This document shows positions 48,380-60,675 of a stretch of 64,000 nucleotides of DNA, one piece after another. The stretch is from Sporosarcina sp. Marseille-Q4943 (GTDB taxonomy: Bacteria; Bacillota; Bacilli; Bacillales_A; Planococcaceae): NCBI RefSeq assembly GCF_943736995.1, contig NZ_OX031157.1, positions 248,001 through 312,000 on the forward strand. The letters run 5' to 3'. The position numbers were made by a program, and so were the translations under genes. The first letter of the stretch is position 1. Each line of letters opens with the position of its first letter. Under the pieces are notes generated by a model. It worked only from the letters and a program-made list of their open reading frames with translations, made no database searches and was not told where the DNA came from.

Positions 48380-48557
48380 GCGGAGGGTGGCGGTTAACCG
48401 TGACAGGCATAAGGCGGATCTGCGAAACGGCGATTTTGCCGTGTAGCGGAGCCGACTTATGACCCGATCGAATCGAACTGCGAAGGGTTCGATTTGCCGT
48501 ATTTCTGCGGTTTTTGCAGAAATTAAGGCACCTTTCTACCCCCGGAGTCTAGACGGT
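48380..48557. repeat. Family-2 repeat with nested double-hairpin module
   Basis: The framework GACAGGCATAAGGCG...CCGACTTATGACCCGA...GGAGTCTAGA matches the element at 6051. Between the last two blocks it carries the double-hairpin module at 48471-48530 which the 6051 copy lacks. Confidence 0.82.
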
Positions 48558-48560
48558 ACA

Positions 48561-48613
48561 AAAAAACAAGAGGATGACCGTGTCGATTGAATCGACCGAG
48601 TCATCCTCTTTTC
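48561..48613. terminator. Bidirectional terminator between lexA and the YnbB-type gene
   Basis: AAGAGGATGAC..TCGATT pairs with AATCGA..GTCATCCTCTT; A and T tracts on both sides. Confidence 0.9.
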
Positions 48614-48616
48614 ATG

Positions 48617-49882
48617 TCAATTATTCATCATTTCATTTTTCAAAAGCTTATCCATTGAAGACATGACAGCAGCCTTAACATGTTCATATGTCAATCCACC
48701 TTGTACGTAGGCCGTGTAAGGCGGACGGATCGGGCCGTCTGCGGTGAGTTCGATACTTGAGCCCTGAATAAATGTTCCCGCTGCCATGATGACGTCATCC
48801 GTATAACCAGGCATATATGACGGTTCTGGTGCATAATGCGCATTTACCGGCGAGTTCTCCTGGATTGTCCTACAGAAAGCGATCATCTGCTCAGCATTTT
48901 CAAAATTTACGGACTGAATCAAATCGGTCCTATCAGTTGAATAATGTGGAGTCGTATTGAGTCCGAAGCTTTCTAGGAATCCTGCTGTAAAGAGAGCCCC
49001 TTTCACAGATTGACTGACGACGTGCGGCGCAATGAAGAAGCCTTGATACATTTCTAACAACGTATCAAGAGATGCACCCGCTTCAGCACCGATTCCAGGT
49101 GATGTCATACGGTAAGCACATTTTTTCACGAGGTCTGCACGTCCCGCAATATACCCACCTGTCCTAGCAAGACCCCCACCTGGATTTTTTATGAGTGAGC
49201 CAGCCATCAAATCGGCACCTACTTCAATCGGCTCTTTCGTCTCAACGAATTCACCGTAGCAATTATCGACAAATACGATAAGTTCCGGATTAATCGATTT
49301 AACAAAGCGGACCATTTCCCCGATTTCTTCAACAAGGAAGGAAGGACGGTCCGAATACCCTTTTGAACGTTGAATGCCGATCATTTTCGTTTTGCTATGA
49401 ATATTCTTCTTCACTTCTTCAAAATCGACTGCGCCGTCTTCCTGCAGATCGACGTGTTTGTATGTGATTCCCCAATCTGTAAGCGATCCGGTATCCTCAC
49501 CATTTCCGGACACGATTGAATCTAGTGTGTCGTATGGTTTACCCGTTATATAAAGGAGTTCATCCCCTGGCCGGAGTACGCCGAACAAGCTCGTTGAAAT
49601 GGCATGTGTTCCCGAGATGATCTGGTTACGAACGAGACAGGCTTCCGCGCCGAATGTGTCTGCATATACTTGTTCAAGCACATCCCTGCCGCTATCATCA
49701 TATCCGTAACCCGTAGAGCCGGTCAGATGAAAATCGCTCACCATGTTTTTTCGGAAAGCTGCCAGCACTTTCCGTTGATTGTAAAAGGCCGTCTTTTCAA
49801 CTTTTCTAAAATAAGGGGCTAGTTTTTGTTCAGTTTCTTCCGCTTTCGTTTCGATTTCGGAAGTAAATTCATGTATCTTCAT
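48617..49882 (-). CDS. ynbB: Methionine gamma-lyase family protein (YnbB, aluminium-resistance type)
   Basis: A 421-residue fold-type I PLP protein. GSTGYGYDDSGRDVLEQVYADTFGAE, the PLP-lysine region LMAGSLIKNPGGGLARTGGYIAG and FVDNCYGEFVE are characteristic of the YnbB group, often labelled aluminium resistance protein. The real reaction, probably on a sulphur amino acid, is not known. ATG 49882 follows GAGGA at about 8 bases. Confidence 0.88.
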   Translation of the reverse strand: MKIHEFTSEIETKAEETEQKLAPYFRKVEKTAFYNQRKVLAAFRKNMVSDFHLTGSTGYGYDDSGRDVLEQVYADTFGAEACLVRNQIISGTHAISTSLFGVLRPGDELLYITGKPYDTLDSIVSGNGEDTGSLTDWGITYKHVDLQEDGAVDFEEVKKNIHSKTKMIGIQRSKGYSDRPSFLVEEIGEMVRFVKSINPELIVFVDNCYGEFVETKEPIEVGADLMAGSLIKNPGGGLARTGGYIAGRADLVKKCAYRMTSPGIGAEAGASLDTLLEMYQGFFIAPHVVSQSVKGALFTAGFLESFGLNTTPHYSTDRTDLIQSVNFENAEQMIAFCRTIQENSPVNAHYAPEPSYMPGYTDDVIMAAGTFIQGSSIELTADGPIRPPYTAYVQGGLTYEHVKAAVMSSMDKLLKNEMMNN

Positions 49883-50020
49883 TCCAATTTCCTCATTCCT
49901 ACAAATAGTCACTAGTATATCTTATCAGTCTAATGGAATTGGTCAATCGAAAATGATCGGGATTGGCAGAGCCTCTATTTTGATATACTATATGAAGTGT
50001 TTGGAGTAAGGAGGAACATC

Positions 50021-50614
50021 ATGGCTTGGGAAGTTTTCAGTTTTATCGGTACGGCGGCTTTCGCCATTTCCGGAGCGTTAGTTGCACAGGAAGAGAAATA
50101 TGATATTTTCGGAGTATATATATTAGGGATGGTGACGGCGTTCGGCGGAGGTGCCTTACGAAATGTTCTCCTTGGACTGCCTTCATCCGTTTTATGGAGC
50201 CAAGATTTCCTTTTCATCGTCGCTTCGGTATTAATAACATTCATCTTCTTTTTTTCCAAAGCGATCATCAGCCATTGGAATCGATGGGGTACGTACTTTG
50301 ACGCCATTGGATTGGCGGCATTTGCCATTCAAGGGGCGATGCTTGCAGTCAATATGAATATGTCGCTTTACGCAGTAATGGTTGCCGCTGTATTGACAGG
50401 TGCAGGCGGCGGAGTGATCCGGGATCTACTCGCTGGCAGACGCCCCCTCATTTTTAAAAAGGATATTTATGCAATTTGGGCGGCAGGTGCAGGTTTCTTT
50501 GTTGGAGTCGGTCTCTACGACTACGATTGGGCGCTATACGCACTGCTCGTTATCGTCGCAGCCCTGCGAATCTTATCCTTTCTTTATCACTGGGAGTTGC
50601 CTCGCAGTGATTGA
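50021..50614 (+). CDS. TRIC-family membrane protein (UPF0126)
   Basis: The 197-residue protein has about seven hydrophobic helices in two similar halves, each with a glycine-rich motif: GMVTAFGGGALRNVLLG and AVLTGAGGGVIRDLLAG. This two-fold pattern marks bacterial relatives of TRIC cation channels. AAGGAGG lies 6 bases before the ATG. Confidence 0.9.
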   Translation: MAWEVFSFIGTAAFAISGALVAQEEKYDIFGVYILGMVTAFGGGALRNVLLGLPSSVLWSQDFLFIVASVLITFIFFFSKAIISHWNRWGTYFDAIGLAAFAIQGAMLAVNMNMSLYAVMVAAVLTGAGGGVIRDLLAGRRPLIFKKDIYAIWAAGAGFFVGVGLYDYDWALYALLVIVAALRILSFLYHWELPRSD

Positions 50615-50624
50615 TAATATACTC

Positions 50625-50665
50625 AATAGAAAAAGGAACAGGGCGAGCCTGTTCCTTTTTCTATT
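50625..50665. terminator. Bidirectional terminator between the TRIC gene and hfq
   Basis: AATAGAAAAAGGAACAGG pairs perfectly with CCTGTTCCTTTTTCTATT around GCGAG. Confidence 0.95.
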
Positions 50666-50679
50666 GGGACATATGTTTT

Positions 50680-50904
50680 TTATTCCTCATCCTTTAACAC
50701 TACAGGTTTTGCAGGCACATACGTCGAAATTGCATGCTTGTAGATCAATTGCTGCTTGCCGTCCGATTCCAATAGAACGGTGTAATTATCATATGATTTG
50801 ATAAGACCTTTCAACTGAAAACCATTCAATAGGAATACAGTGACGAACGTGTTATTTTTCCGTAATGAGTTCAAAAATGTTTCTTGCATGTTACCTTGTG
50901 ACAT
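50680..50904 (-). CDS. hfq: RNA chaperone Hfq
   Basis: The 74-residue protein has the Sm1 motif ([25 protein letters not shown]) and the Sm2 motif ([10 protein letters not shown]). Hfq hexamers bind small RNAs and mRNA tails. GGAGG lies 9 bases before the ATG. It follows miaA by 41 bases, the usual arrangement. Confidence 0.97.
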   Translation of the reverse strand: MSQGNMQETFLNSLRKNNTFVTVFLLNGFQLKGLIKSYDNYTVLLESDGKQQLIYKHAISTYVPAKPVVLKDEE

Positions 50905-50945
50905 ACACCCCAGCCTCCAATTGCTTCTATATTTCTCTTGCCTTT

Positions 50946-51896
50946 TTACTTATTCGATTCCGCCTCTTCAAAACCCTTCAAAATCGATAAAATTCCATCT
51001 ACAATCTTTCCTTTGTCTACAATTGCATCAAACCAAGAGATTTTCACTTTGTTTCGAAAATACGTCATTTGGCGCTTCGCATAATGACGAGTATTTTTCT
51101 TGATTAGCTCTACTGCTTCATCCAATGAGATGGCACCTTCAAAATATTGATAAAGCTCCTTATATCCAATCGCCTGGACCGATTGGACATTTCGGACGCC
51201 CTTTTCCCACAAACCTCTCGCCTCTTCCAGCAGTCCATCCTCCATCATTTGATCGACCCTTACATCGATTCGCTCGTAGAGAACTTCCCTGTCGAGTTTA
51301 AGACCGACGATTAAATGATCATATAATGGCGCCTCACCAGCCCCTTGTTCATGCTCATTCTTCGTTTTGCCAGTCACTTCGATGATTTCAAGCGCACGTA
51401 TCAAACGGCGGTGGTTATTAGGATGAATTTTATCTGCACTTGCAGGATCCAGTTTATGTAGTCGCTTGTACAGACGCTCAGCGCCGCCTTCCGACTCAAG
51501 TTCTTTTTCCAACGCAGCTCTGACTTTTTCATCCCCCGCCTCTTCGGTAAATCTGAAATCGAAAAGGACCGACTGGATATACAAGCCCGTACCGCCGACA
51601 ATGATCGGCTGTTTGCCTCGGCTCCGAATCTCTTCGATACAGTTACGCACAGTCGACTGGTATTCCGCTACAGAAAACGACTCGGTCGGTTCCTTGATGT
51701 CGAAGAGATGGTGGGGAATTCCTTCCTTTTCTTCTTCTGTTATTTTCGCTGTGCCGATATTTAATCCTTTATACACTTGCATCGCATCACCATTGATAAT
51801 TTCCCCATCAAGCCTTTTGGCAAGCTCGATGCTTAGCGCAGTTTTACCTGATGCAGTCGGTCCGACGATTGCGATGACTTTATCTGATTGATTCAT
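50946..51896 (-). CDS. miaA: tRNA dimethylallyltransferase
   Basis: The 316-residue enzyme transfers a dimethylallyl group to A37 of tRNAs reading UNN codons; MiaB, also encoded here, then methylthiolates the base. The P-loop [28 protein letters not shown], and [10 protein letters not shown] are family signatures. The chosen ATG 51896 overlaps the upstream stop (ATGA), indicating coupled translation; a TTG 15 bases earlier abuts its only ribosome-like site. Confidence 0.95.
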   Translation of the reverse strand: MNQSDKVIAIVGPTASGKTALSIELAKRLDGEIINGDAMQVYKGLNIGTAKITEEEKEGIPHHLFDIKEPTESFSVAEYQSTVRNCIEEIRSRGKQPIIVGGTGLYIQSVLFDFRFTEEAGDEKVRAALEKELESEGGAERLYKRLHKLDPASADKIHPNNHRRLIRALEIIEVTGKTKNEHEQGAGEAPLYDHLIVGLKLDREVLYERIDVRVDQMMEDGLLEEARGLWEKGVRNVQSVQAIGYKELYQYFEGAISLDEAVELIKKNTRHYAKRQMTYFRNKVKISWFDAIVDKGKIVDGILSILKGFEEAESNK

Positions 51897-52807
51897 TCTA
51901 TTTTTATCCAATCCTTTATAAAAATAAATACTTGTTCCCTATTCACTTCATTCAACATTTCATGGCGACCGCCTTCGTATAACATGACTGTTATATTCTC
52001 GATTCCGGCATCGGTAAATTGCCGAGCAGCGTGCCAGACGCCTTTGCCTTTATTGCCAACAGGGTCATCTAGTCCTGAGAGGAGAAGGATCGGCAATCCG
52101 CTAGGGACTTGTCGGATGTTGTCCAGATCATTGATTTTCGCAAGCCCGTCGAAAAGATCGTTGAAAAAGCGGGTTGTCGGCACGAAACCGCATAACGGGT
52201 CATTAATGAATTTTTCCACCGTTTCCATGTCTCTCGATAGCCAATCAAAAGGTGTTTTTGGAGTTCCTACTATTTTATTGAAACCGCCGAACACCAACTT
52301 GTTCAAGAAGTAGTCGGGTTCGTCGAATTTCGTTGCCTTGCCTTTCATATGAGCCAAAGCTTGTCCTATACTTCGGCCAAAACCAGGGTCGCCAGCGGTT
52401 CCTGAACAAATAAGCTTATCGAGTTCACTTCCGAACCTTTGAGCGTATCTCCTTGCTACAAATGAACCCATACTATGCCCGAAAAGGATCACACTGGGTA
52501 CTTGGAATTTTTGCCGGTAAAAGCCGATGATTTCATGAGCGTCTTCAACGATCCGATCAAATCCGACCGTATCGCCAAAATCTCCTAATTTCCCATTTAA
52601 ATCGGCTGTCCGGCCATGGCCGCGATGATTATGGCCGGATACTGCAAAACCTTCGCTTGTGAGAAATGTTATGAACTCTTCGTATCGACCGATATGCTCC
52701 CCCATTCCATGGAGAAGATGAATATAGGCGATAGGACGTTCTGGAGGTTGCGCATAAACAGTATGGATGGAAAAACCATCTGACATCTTCAGCACCTGTT
52801 CATTCAC
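51893..52807 (-). CDS. Monoacylglycerol lipase / lysophospholipase-like hydrolase
   Basis: The 304-residue alpha/beta hydrolase has [20 protein letters not shown] (oxyanion region of the monoglyceride-lipase group), the nucleophile elbow [19 protein letters not shown], and terminal catalytic His in [10 protein letters not shown]. It starts at a GTG that overlaps the glpD stop (GTGA) and ends overlapping miaA, so it is embedded in the glpK-glpD series. A role releasing glycerol from lipids for GlpK is inference. Confidence 0.85.
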   Translation of the reverse strand: MNEQVLKMSDGFSIHTVYAQPPERPIAYIHLLHGMGEHIGRYEEFITFLTSEGFAVSGHNHRGHGRTADLNGKLGDFGDTVGFDRIVEDAHEIIGFYRQKFQVPSVILFGHSMGSFVARRYAQRFGSELDKLICSGTAGDPGFGRSIGQALAHMKGKATKFDEPDYFLNKLVFGGFNKIVGTPKTPFDWLSRDMETVEKFINDPLCGFVPTTRFFNDLFDGLAKINDLDNIRQVPSGLPILLLSGLDDPVGNKGKGVWHAARQFTDAGIENITVMLYEGGRHEMLNEVNREQVFIFIKDWIKIE

Positions 52808-54450
52808 ACACGCTCACCAACCTTTCCTTCAGCTTCTTTAATATGTTGCTCCAATTCGGCGAGATGCCGCTCTTTCGTTTCTTCGGAATAGGAAAGGATG
52901 GCTCCCATATAGTCCGTTGCCGCCTCTTTATACAGTTTGGCATACGCAATGTTAAAGAAGAGATCACCTTTCCTTCTTATGAAAAAGTCTGAAGGCGTCA
53001 TCGCCATTTCGTAGTGAATCGCATAAAGGATTTCCGCTTTCCACATGGCCGGCAAAACTTTCTCCTCTGTTGAAACAGCACTGACATAGTTAAAGACCTG
53101 GTCGACATTCGTTCCGTACAAGGAAGCAAGCGTCCTTCCTTCTTCCTTTGTAAGTCCATACAATTCGGCTTCATTCGATTTGCTTTCAATGAAAATGGCG
53201 AACTGTTCTTCACTCTCAAAGTCTCCGCCAGACAATGGGAGATGCTCCGTTACGCATGGACCAAACGATGTTGTCGGAATTCGATTTACGACGTGGTCCA
53301 CGACGGTTTCAGCCATTTTACGGTAGCCAGTCAATTTGCCTCCTGCAATGGTGATCAATCCTGTACCCGCTTCCCAAATTTCATCTTTCCGTGAAATTTC
53401 GGATGGATCCTTCCCTTCTTCGTAAATTAGCGGCCGTACACCCGCCCAAGTCGATTCGACATCGTTGCGGCCCGCTTTCACTGAAGGGAACATATAATGG
53501 AGTGCATCAAGAAGATAAGCGATGTCTTCTTCGTTTGCAATCGGATTGGCCCGATCACCATCAAAAAAGGTATCTGTCGTACCGATATACGCTTTATTGC
53601 CTCTCGGAATGGCAAAAATCATCCTTCCGTCAGGCGAATCAAAATAGATCGCTTGACGCAAAGGAAAAATCGCCTTATCTATAACAATATGGGTTCCTTT
53701 TGTCAATCGCAACCGTTTGTCATTAGACAATTCGTCCTTTTCCCGCATTTCATCCACCCAAGGGCCTGTTGCATTAACGACTACGGAGGCGCTTATGTCC
53801 ATCACTTCTCCGGTGAGCATATCCCGGGCAGTGACACCCGCCACTTTTCCGTCATGATAGGTAAATTGCTCGGCTTTCATGTAGTTAAGGCAAAGCGCAC
53901 CTTTTTGGGCAGCTTTTTTCAATATTTCAATCGTCAGCCGTGCATCGTCTGTACGGTATTCCACATAATGTCCGCCGCCAAGCAAGCCTTCTTCCCGCAC
54001 TAATGGCTCCATTGCTAGCGTCTCTTCGGCTGACAGCATTTCACGGCGCTCGCCCTTTTTTACGCCCGCCAATTTATCATAGACGAATAATCCAGCAGAA
54101 GTCGTCAGCTTTCCGAATGAGCCGCCTTTATGGAAAGGAAGAAGCATACGCTCGGGCTCCGTCACGTGCAAGGCATTGCGATAGACGATATCCCTTTCCC
54201 TGCCGGTTTCCGAAACGATTTTCAATTCCATCTGTTTCAAATACCGCAAGCCTCCATGGATGAGCTTCGTCGATCGGCTGGAAGTACCCGCAGCAAAATC
54301 CTGCATGTCGATCAGTGCGACGGATAATCCCCTCGTCACCGCGTCCAGAGCAATGCCGGCACCGGTTATACCTCCTCCGATGACGAGCAGGTCAAACTGA
54401 TAGTCGCGCATGAACTGTTTCACTTTCGGTCTTATGATCGATGATAACAT
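52804..54450 (-). CDS. glpD: Glycerol-3-phosphate dehydrogenase (FAD)
   Basis: The 548-residue membrane-associated flavoenzyme oxidises glycerol-3-phosphate to dihydroxyacetone phosphate. The FAD fold LLVIGGGITGAGIALDA, SSRSTKLIHGGLRYLKQ, STWAGVRPLI and IAGGKLTGYRKMAE are diagnostic. ATG 54450 is 8 bases after GGAGGAG. It follows glpK by 17 bases. Confidence 0.96.
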   Translation of the reverse strand: MLSSIIRPKVKQFMRDYQFDLLVIGGGITGAGIALDAVTRGLSVALIDMQDFAAGTSSRSTKLIHGGLRYLKQMELKIVSETGRERDIVYRNALHVTEPERMLLPFHKGGSFGKLTTSAGLFVYDKLAGVKKGERREMLSAEETLAMEPLVREEGLLGGGHYVEYRTDDARLTIEILKKAAQKGALCLNYMKAEQFTYHDGKVAGVTARDMLTGEVMDISASVVVNATGPWVDEMREKDELSNDKRLRLTKGTHIVIDKAIFPLRQAIYFDSPDGRMIFAIPRGNKAYIGTTDTFFDGDRANPIANEEDIAYLLDALHYMFPSVKAGRNDVESTWAGVRPLIYEEGKDPSEISRKDEIWEAGTGLITIAGGKLTGYRKMAETVVDHVVNRIPTTSFGPCVTEHLPLSGGDFESEEQFAIFIESKSNEAELYGLTKEEGRTLASLYGTNVDQVFNYVSAVSTEEKVLPAMWKAEILYAIHYEMAMTPSDFFIRRKGDLFFNIAYAKLYKEAATDYMGAILSYSEETKERHLAELEQHIKEAEGKVGERV

Positions 54451-54467
54451 CCTTCGCTCTCCTCCAG

Positions 54468-55964
<1,497 letters not shown>

Positions 55965-56029
55965 CTAACCTCTCCCTTGTTCAACTATTGGATTGCCACA
56001 ACACTTACATAATTCGACATTCCATACGA

Positions 56030-57919
56030 CTACATTACCCTCTTAAACATTTTTTCAATTTCATAAGTTGAAAAATGGATAAGGACTGGCCGTCCATGTG
56101 GGCATGTATACGGATTCTCCGCAAGCGATAAATCGTTCAGCAGCCTCTCCATATCTGCAATCGATAGATGATGATTCGCTTTAATGGAACGCTTGCAGCT
56201 CATCATGATCGCTGTCTCTTCACGTAGCTTCCCAATATCTATTTTCCGCGTCGTCAGCACTTGTTCTATCAATTCTTCGATAAGAGTTGATGCTTCACCA
56301 GGCGGAAACCAGGCCGGATATTCCTTTACTGTGTAGGAGGAAGGGCCGAATTCCTCTAGAAAGACGCCAACTTCATTTAACGCTTCCCGATTCTCCTCAA
56401 TTTTCACCATATCGTCGCCTGAATAATGGAAGATGAGCGGCATTAGCAACATTTGCCTTTCATCTTCTTCTACTCTACTCAATTTTTCCCTGAAGAATTC
56501 ATATTTAATCCGCTCTTGGGCAGCATGCTGATCAATCATGTAAAATCCATCTTCATTTTGAGCGACGATGTACGTGCCATGGACTTGGCCGACTGGCACG
56601 AGTGACGGGAATCTCTTTTCCTTCGTTTCAGTTGTTTCGGGATCAGGTGTTTCCTGAACCTCCTGGGTTTCCTGCTTTTCCTGCGTTTCCATTATCTTTT
56701 CAGGTTGAACCGTTTTCACACTTTCTTCCTCAACGGGTTCGTAAACTGTTTGCAACGGTTTCGTCTCGATTTGATTCGTTTCGATTTCTGGCTCTTCCTG
56801 CTCAATTATTAACTTCTCTTTTTCAACTTCCCTTTCCTTCCAAACGATAGCTGGGCGAAATTCATTCCAAATCGTCACTTGCTCGGAAGGGACTCTTTTG
56901 ACAGGCTCCCGTTTTACCGCATCAGGTACGATAATTGACCGCTTCACCGCTTCTCGAACAGATGATTTGATAAGGTCGAATAGATCGCCCTCTTTGCTTA
57001 GGCGGATATGCTGTTTCGCAGGGTGTACGTTTACATCCGTCAAAAACGGGTCTGTTTCAACGTTGATGACAGCAATCGGGTAGCGTCCGATCGGCAAATA
57101 TGTGTGCAAGCCATCGAGCACAGCCTGGTTCGCAGCATAGCTTTTCACCCATCTTCCATTGACGATCAATGTCATGTAGTTTTTGGATGCCCTTGTCATC
57201 TCAGGCAAAGTGACGTATCCATCCACTTTGAAATCGGCATTCTCTCCTCCGAATGGCACCATCTTCCGTGCGACTGCCATGCCATAAATATCCGTGAGGA
57301 CCTTCCGGCGATCCCCGCTGCCTGACGTACGCAAGAGAGTCTGGCTATGATGGGACAGTTTGAAAGCGATATGGGGATGACTAAGCGAAAGACGGTTGAC
57401 GAGATCTATCGTATGACCGAGCTCGGTTTGGATCGTTTTCATATATTTCAGCCTTGCCGGCGTGTTATAAAAAAGTTGTGAAACTGTCATATCAGTCCCT
57501 TTTCTGAACGCAGCATTCGATTGTTTAAGAACGATACCGCCGTCTAGCTGCACTTCCGTCCCTTCCGTTTCCCCATCCGACGTGAAGAGGCTGACCTTCG
57601 ACACGGAAGCGATACTTGCAAGCGCCTCCCCCCTGAACCCAAGGGTCCTAATCCGGAACAGATCGTGTTCATTCGATATTTTGCTCGTTGCATGGCGCTC
57701 AAACGCTAGGACCGCATCGTTACGTGACATCCCTTTTCCATTATCGGTCACCCGAATGGAAGTGAGCCCGGCTTCTTCAAGCGCTATTTCAATCGATGTA
57801 CTGCCAGCGTCAATCGAGTTCTCAACTAATTCCTTTACAATCGAAGCCGGTCGCTCGACTACTTCCCCCGCAGCAATTTTATTGGATAATGAATCATCCA
57901 TGACTGAAATGATATCCAT
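56030..57919 (-). CDS. mutL: DNA mismatch repair protein MutL
   Basis: The 629-residue protein has the N-terminal GHKL ATPase (IAAGEVVERPASIVKELVENSIDAGST, TDNGKGM, TLGFRGEALASIASV) up to about residue 330. A Glu/Thr-rich linker follows (about 370-450). The C-terminal domain has YMIDQHAAQERIKYEFF, with the metal-endonuclease motif DQHAAQERI found in bacteria lacking MutH. Directly downstream of mutS. Confidence 0.96.
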   Translation of the reverse strand: MDIISVMDDSLSNKIAAGEVVERPASIVKELVENSIDAGSTSIEIALEEAGLTSIRVTDNGKGMSRNDAVLAFERHATSKISNEHDLFRIRTLGFRGEALASIASVSKVSLFTSDGETEGTEVQLDGGIVLKQSNAAFRKGTDMTVSQLFYNTPARLKYMKTIQTELGHTIDLVNRLSLSHPHIAFKLSHHSQTLLRTSGSGDRRKVLTDIYGMAVARKMVPFGGENADFKVDGYVTLPEMTRASKNYMTLIVNGRWVKSYAANQAVLDGLHTYLPIGRYPIAVINVETDPFLTDVNVHPAKQHIRLSKEGDLFDLIKSSVREAVKRSIIVPDAVKREPVKRVPSEQVTIWNEFRPAIVWKEREVEKEKLIIEQEEPEIETNQIETKPLQTVYEPVEEESVKTVQPEKIMETQEKQETQEVQETPDPETTETKEKRFPSLVPVGQVHGTYIVAQNEDGFYMIDQHAAQERIKYEFFREKLSRVEEDERQMLLMPLIFHYSGDDMVKIEENREALNEVGVFLEEFGPSSYTVKEYPAWFPPGEASTLIEELIEQVLTTRKIDIGKLREETAIMMSCKRSIKANHHLSIADMERLLNDLSLAENPYTCPHGRPVLIHFSTYEIEKMFKRVM

Positions 57920-57984
57920 CGAATCCCTCCTTAAGTCTGTTGGTCGTAAAAAATGATTTTAATAGGCGGGCGGGACGTAACTAA

Positions 57985-60555
57985 TCAGTCTGCTTTATTA
58001 CCCGAATCTAATTGTTTCTGCCAATCAAGGATCAAGTTCATCGCTTGCATCGGCGTCAAGTTCATTAAATCTATCTGTTTCATCTGGTTTAATACGGATT
58101 TATCCAATTCCGACATCGGATCTGGTTCCTCCTGCAAATCGAAAAACGTCAATTGCTCTGATGCCGCAGTCGCTGCAGCTGCCTGTTCTCCGCTTTCAAA
58201 AACATCGAGCAGCTCTTTGGCGCGAACTACGATCGTATCCGGAAGACCGGCCAACTGGGCAACGTGGATGCCGTAGCTTTTATCCGCCGGACCCGCCATC
58301 ACTTTGTGAAGGAAGACGACTCTCCCTTCTTGCTCCATAGCCGCGACATGGACATTCACGAGTCTTTCCAATGCCAAGTCTAGTTTTGTGAGTTCATGGT
58401 AATGTGTTGAAAATAACGTGTTCGCTCCAATTTCATCATGGATGAATTCCATCATCGCCTGTGCAAGCGACATTCCGTCGTACGTCGATGTTCCTCTCCC
58501 GATTTCATCAAAGAGAAGCAAGCTGTTCTCGGTTGCATTTGCAATGGCATATTTAGATTCCATCATTTCCATCATGAACGTACTTTGGCCGGATGCAAGA
58601 TCGTCTGCTGCTCCGATCCTCGTGAAAATCTGGTCTGTCACAGGAAGGATTGCAGACTCGCAAGGCACGTAACAGCCGATTTGAGCCATGATGACCGTCA
58701 AGGCGACTTGCCGCATGAATGTACTTTTACCGGACATATTCGGACCGGTGATGAGAAGCATGTTTGCCTCTTCGGTCAATTTGCAGCTGTTCGGCACGTA
58801 TAATGAATGATCCATCATCTTCTCTACGACGGGGTGTCTTCCGTTTTTAATTTCCAATGCCCGACCGTCATGGAATTGCGGCCTGACGAACCGCTGCTTT
58901 TCTGACACTTCCGCGAAAGATAGGAGTACATCAAGCTCTGAGAGGACGCCAGCCAATTGTTGCACTCTACGAATATGGTTTTTCATTTCATCACGCACAT
59001 CGCAGAAAAGGGTGTATTCCAGTTCCTGGCCTTCCGCCTCGGCGTTGAGGATCAAATCTTCCTTCTCCTTCAACTCGGAAGTGATATAGCGCTCTGCATT
59101 GGCAAGCGTCTGCTTGCGCTCATAGCGGCTTAAATCCGCCAGATGGATATTGGATTTCGTAATTTCAATGAAATAGCCGAAAATGCGGTTGTAACCGATT
59201 TTCAGATTTTTAATACCCGTACGCTCACGTTCCTCGCGCTCGAGTCCCGCAAGCCATTCCTTTCCATTTCTAGAAGCATCCCTATACTGATCGAGCTTTT
59301 CATGATAGCCGTCTTTAATGATGCCGCCTTCTTTGACAGAAAGTGGTGGATTTTCTGCAATGGACGCCTCCAAAAGATCGAGTACTTCTGAACACGGATC
59401 AATCTGTTTAGCGAATCGTTGCAGTCGCTCGTGGCCGGACTGCTGGAGGGCATTTTTCAAATGAGGTACACGTCGCAGTGAGTTTCGCAGCTGAGCAAGA
59501 TCCCTTCCACTAGCACTTCCCATAGAGATTCTTCCCGACAATCGTTCAAGGTCGTATACTTCCTTCAAGGATGCTTTCAGGTCATCACGAAGAAAGTAAT
59601 CTTCAATTAAATCGGACACGATCATAAGCCTGTCCTCAATTGCAGCCCTGTCGGCAAGAGGCTGATGGATCCATATTCTTAATTTCCTTGCACCCATCGC
59701 CGTTGATGTCTCATCCAATAGCCAGAAAAGCGTTCCTTCCTTGCTTCCATTGCGGATCGATTGGACAAGCTCGAGATTTCGCATCGAGTTGGCATCAATC
59801 GATAGCTTGCTGGATTTCTGTATATATTCAAATGGACGCAAATGATCCAAAGAGGACTTTTGAGTGCGTTTCAAATAAGAAACAAGAATTTCACACGCCT
59901 CGCTTAATTCGTCAGGAATATGCGGTTGAGCGTTCATCGAGCTTGTTTCAGCGTCTCCATTTTCCATTGAGAGGACAATATCCCTTTTTGCCATCCACTC
60001 ATTCAAGGTGATGTGCAATCGTTCCCTTACAACTATTTCCTTCATTCCGAGCGCTTCAATTTCTCCGATCAATGTCCGTTCATCCCCAGAGACGATTTCA
60101 GCCTTTCCTTCACCGGTCGCTAAGTCCACATAGGCTAGCGCATAACGTCGTTCATCCAACTGGTCAGCAGCCCCGATAAAATGATTCGCATTGGCATCTA
60201 GAGATTTGCCTTCCGTAATTGTTCCCGGAGTGACCACTTTCACGACTTCCCGTTTCACAATCCCTTTCGCAACCCTCGGGTCTTCCGTCTGTTCACAGAT
60301 GGCCACTTTATGGCCTTTGCGAACCAATGTCTCAATATAACCCTCAGCTGAATGGAAAGGCACTCCGCACATCGGAATTTTGTCCGTACTCCCTCCATCC
60401 CTGCTCGTCAAAGTAATTTCAAGAATATTGGATGCTTCTATAGCGTCGTTGAAGAACAGCTCATAGAAGTCTCCTAAACGGAAAAAGAGAAATGCATCTT
60501 CATATTCGGCTTTCACTTGTAAATATTGTTGTATCATCGGTGTATATGTAGTCAT
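57985..60555 (-). CDS. mutS: DNA mismatch recognition protein MutS
   Basis: The 856-residue protein has the N-terminal mismatch-binding segment LFFRLGDFYELFFNDA (Phe-x-Glu), and the C-terminal ABC ATPase with LLITGPNMSGKSTFMRQVAL (Walker A), MSGKST, DDLASGQSTFMMEM (signature) and LLLFDEIGRGTSTYDG (Walker B). It starts the mismatch repair pathway and precedes mutL by 65 bases. Confidence 0.97.
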   Translation of the reverse strand: MTTYTPMIQQYLQVKAEYEDAFLFFRLGDFYELFFNDAIEASNILEITLTSRDGGSTDKIPMCGVPFHSAEGYIETLVRKGHKVAICEQTEDPRVAKGIVKREVVKVVTPGTITEGKSLDANANHFIGAADQLDERRYALAYVDLATGEGKAEIVSGDERTLIGEIEALGMKEIVVRERLHITLNEWMAKRDIVLSMENGDAETSSMNAQPHIPDELSEACEILVSYLKRTQKSSLDHLRPFEYIQKSSKLSIDANSMRNLELVQSIRNGSKEGTLFWLLDETSTAMGARKLRIWIHQPLADRAAIEDRLMIVSDLIEDYFLRDDLKASLKEVYDLERLSGRISMGSASGRDLAQLRNSLRRVPHLKNALQQSGHERLQRFAKQIDPCSEVLDLLEASIAENPPLSVKEGGIIKDGYHEKLDQYRDASRNGKEWLAGLEREERERTGIKNLKIGYNRIFGYFIEITKSNIHLADLSRYERKQTLANAERYITSELKEKEDLILNAEAEGQELEYTLFCDVRDEMKNHIRRVQQLAGVLSELDVLLSFAEVSEKQRFVRPQFHDGRALEIKNGRHPVVEKMMDHSLYVPNSCKLTEEANMLLITGPNMSGKSTFMRQVALTVIMAQIGCYVPCESAILPVTDQIFTRIGAADDLASGQSTFMMEMMESKYAIANATENSLLLFDEIGRGTSTYDGMSLAQAMMEFIHDEIGANTLFSTHYHELTKLDLALERLVNVHVAAMEQEGRVVFLHKVMAGPADKSYGIHVAQLAGLPDTIVVRAKELLDVFESGEQAAAATAASEQLTFFDLQEEPDPMSELDKSVLNQMKQIDLMNLTPMQAMNLILDWQKQLDSGNKAD

Positions 60556-60645
60556 TCCAGAACCTCGCTCATCTTGCGTTTTCTTATATTATAACAAAAC
60601 ATGAAGCTCCAAAGTAACAAAGCGGAAAAACTGGTTCCATCTCAA

Positions 60646-60675
60646 TAAAAAAAAGCCGGATGCTCCCTCCGGCTT
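60646..60675 (-). terminator. Terminator after cotE
   Basis: AAGCCGGA pairs with TCCGGCTT, followed by an 8-base U-tract on the minus strand. Confidence 0.9.
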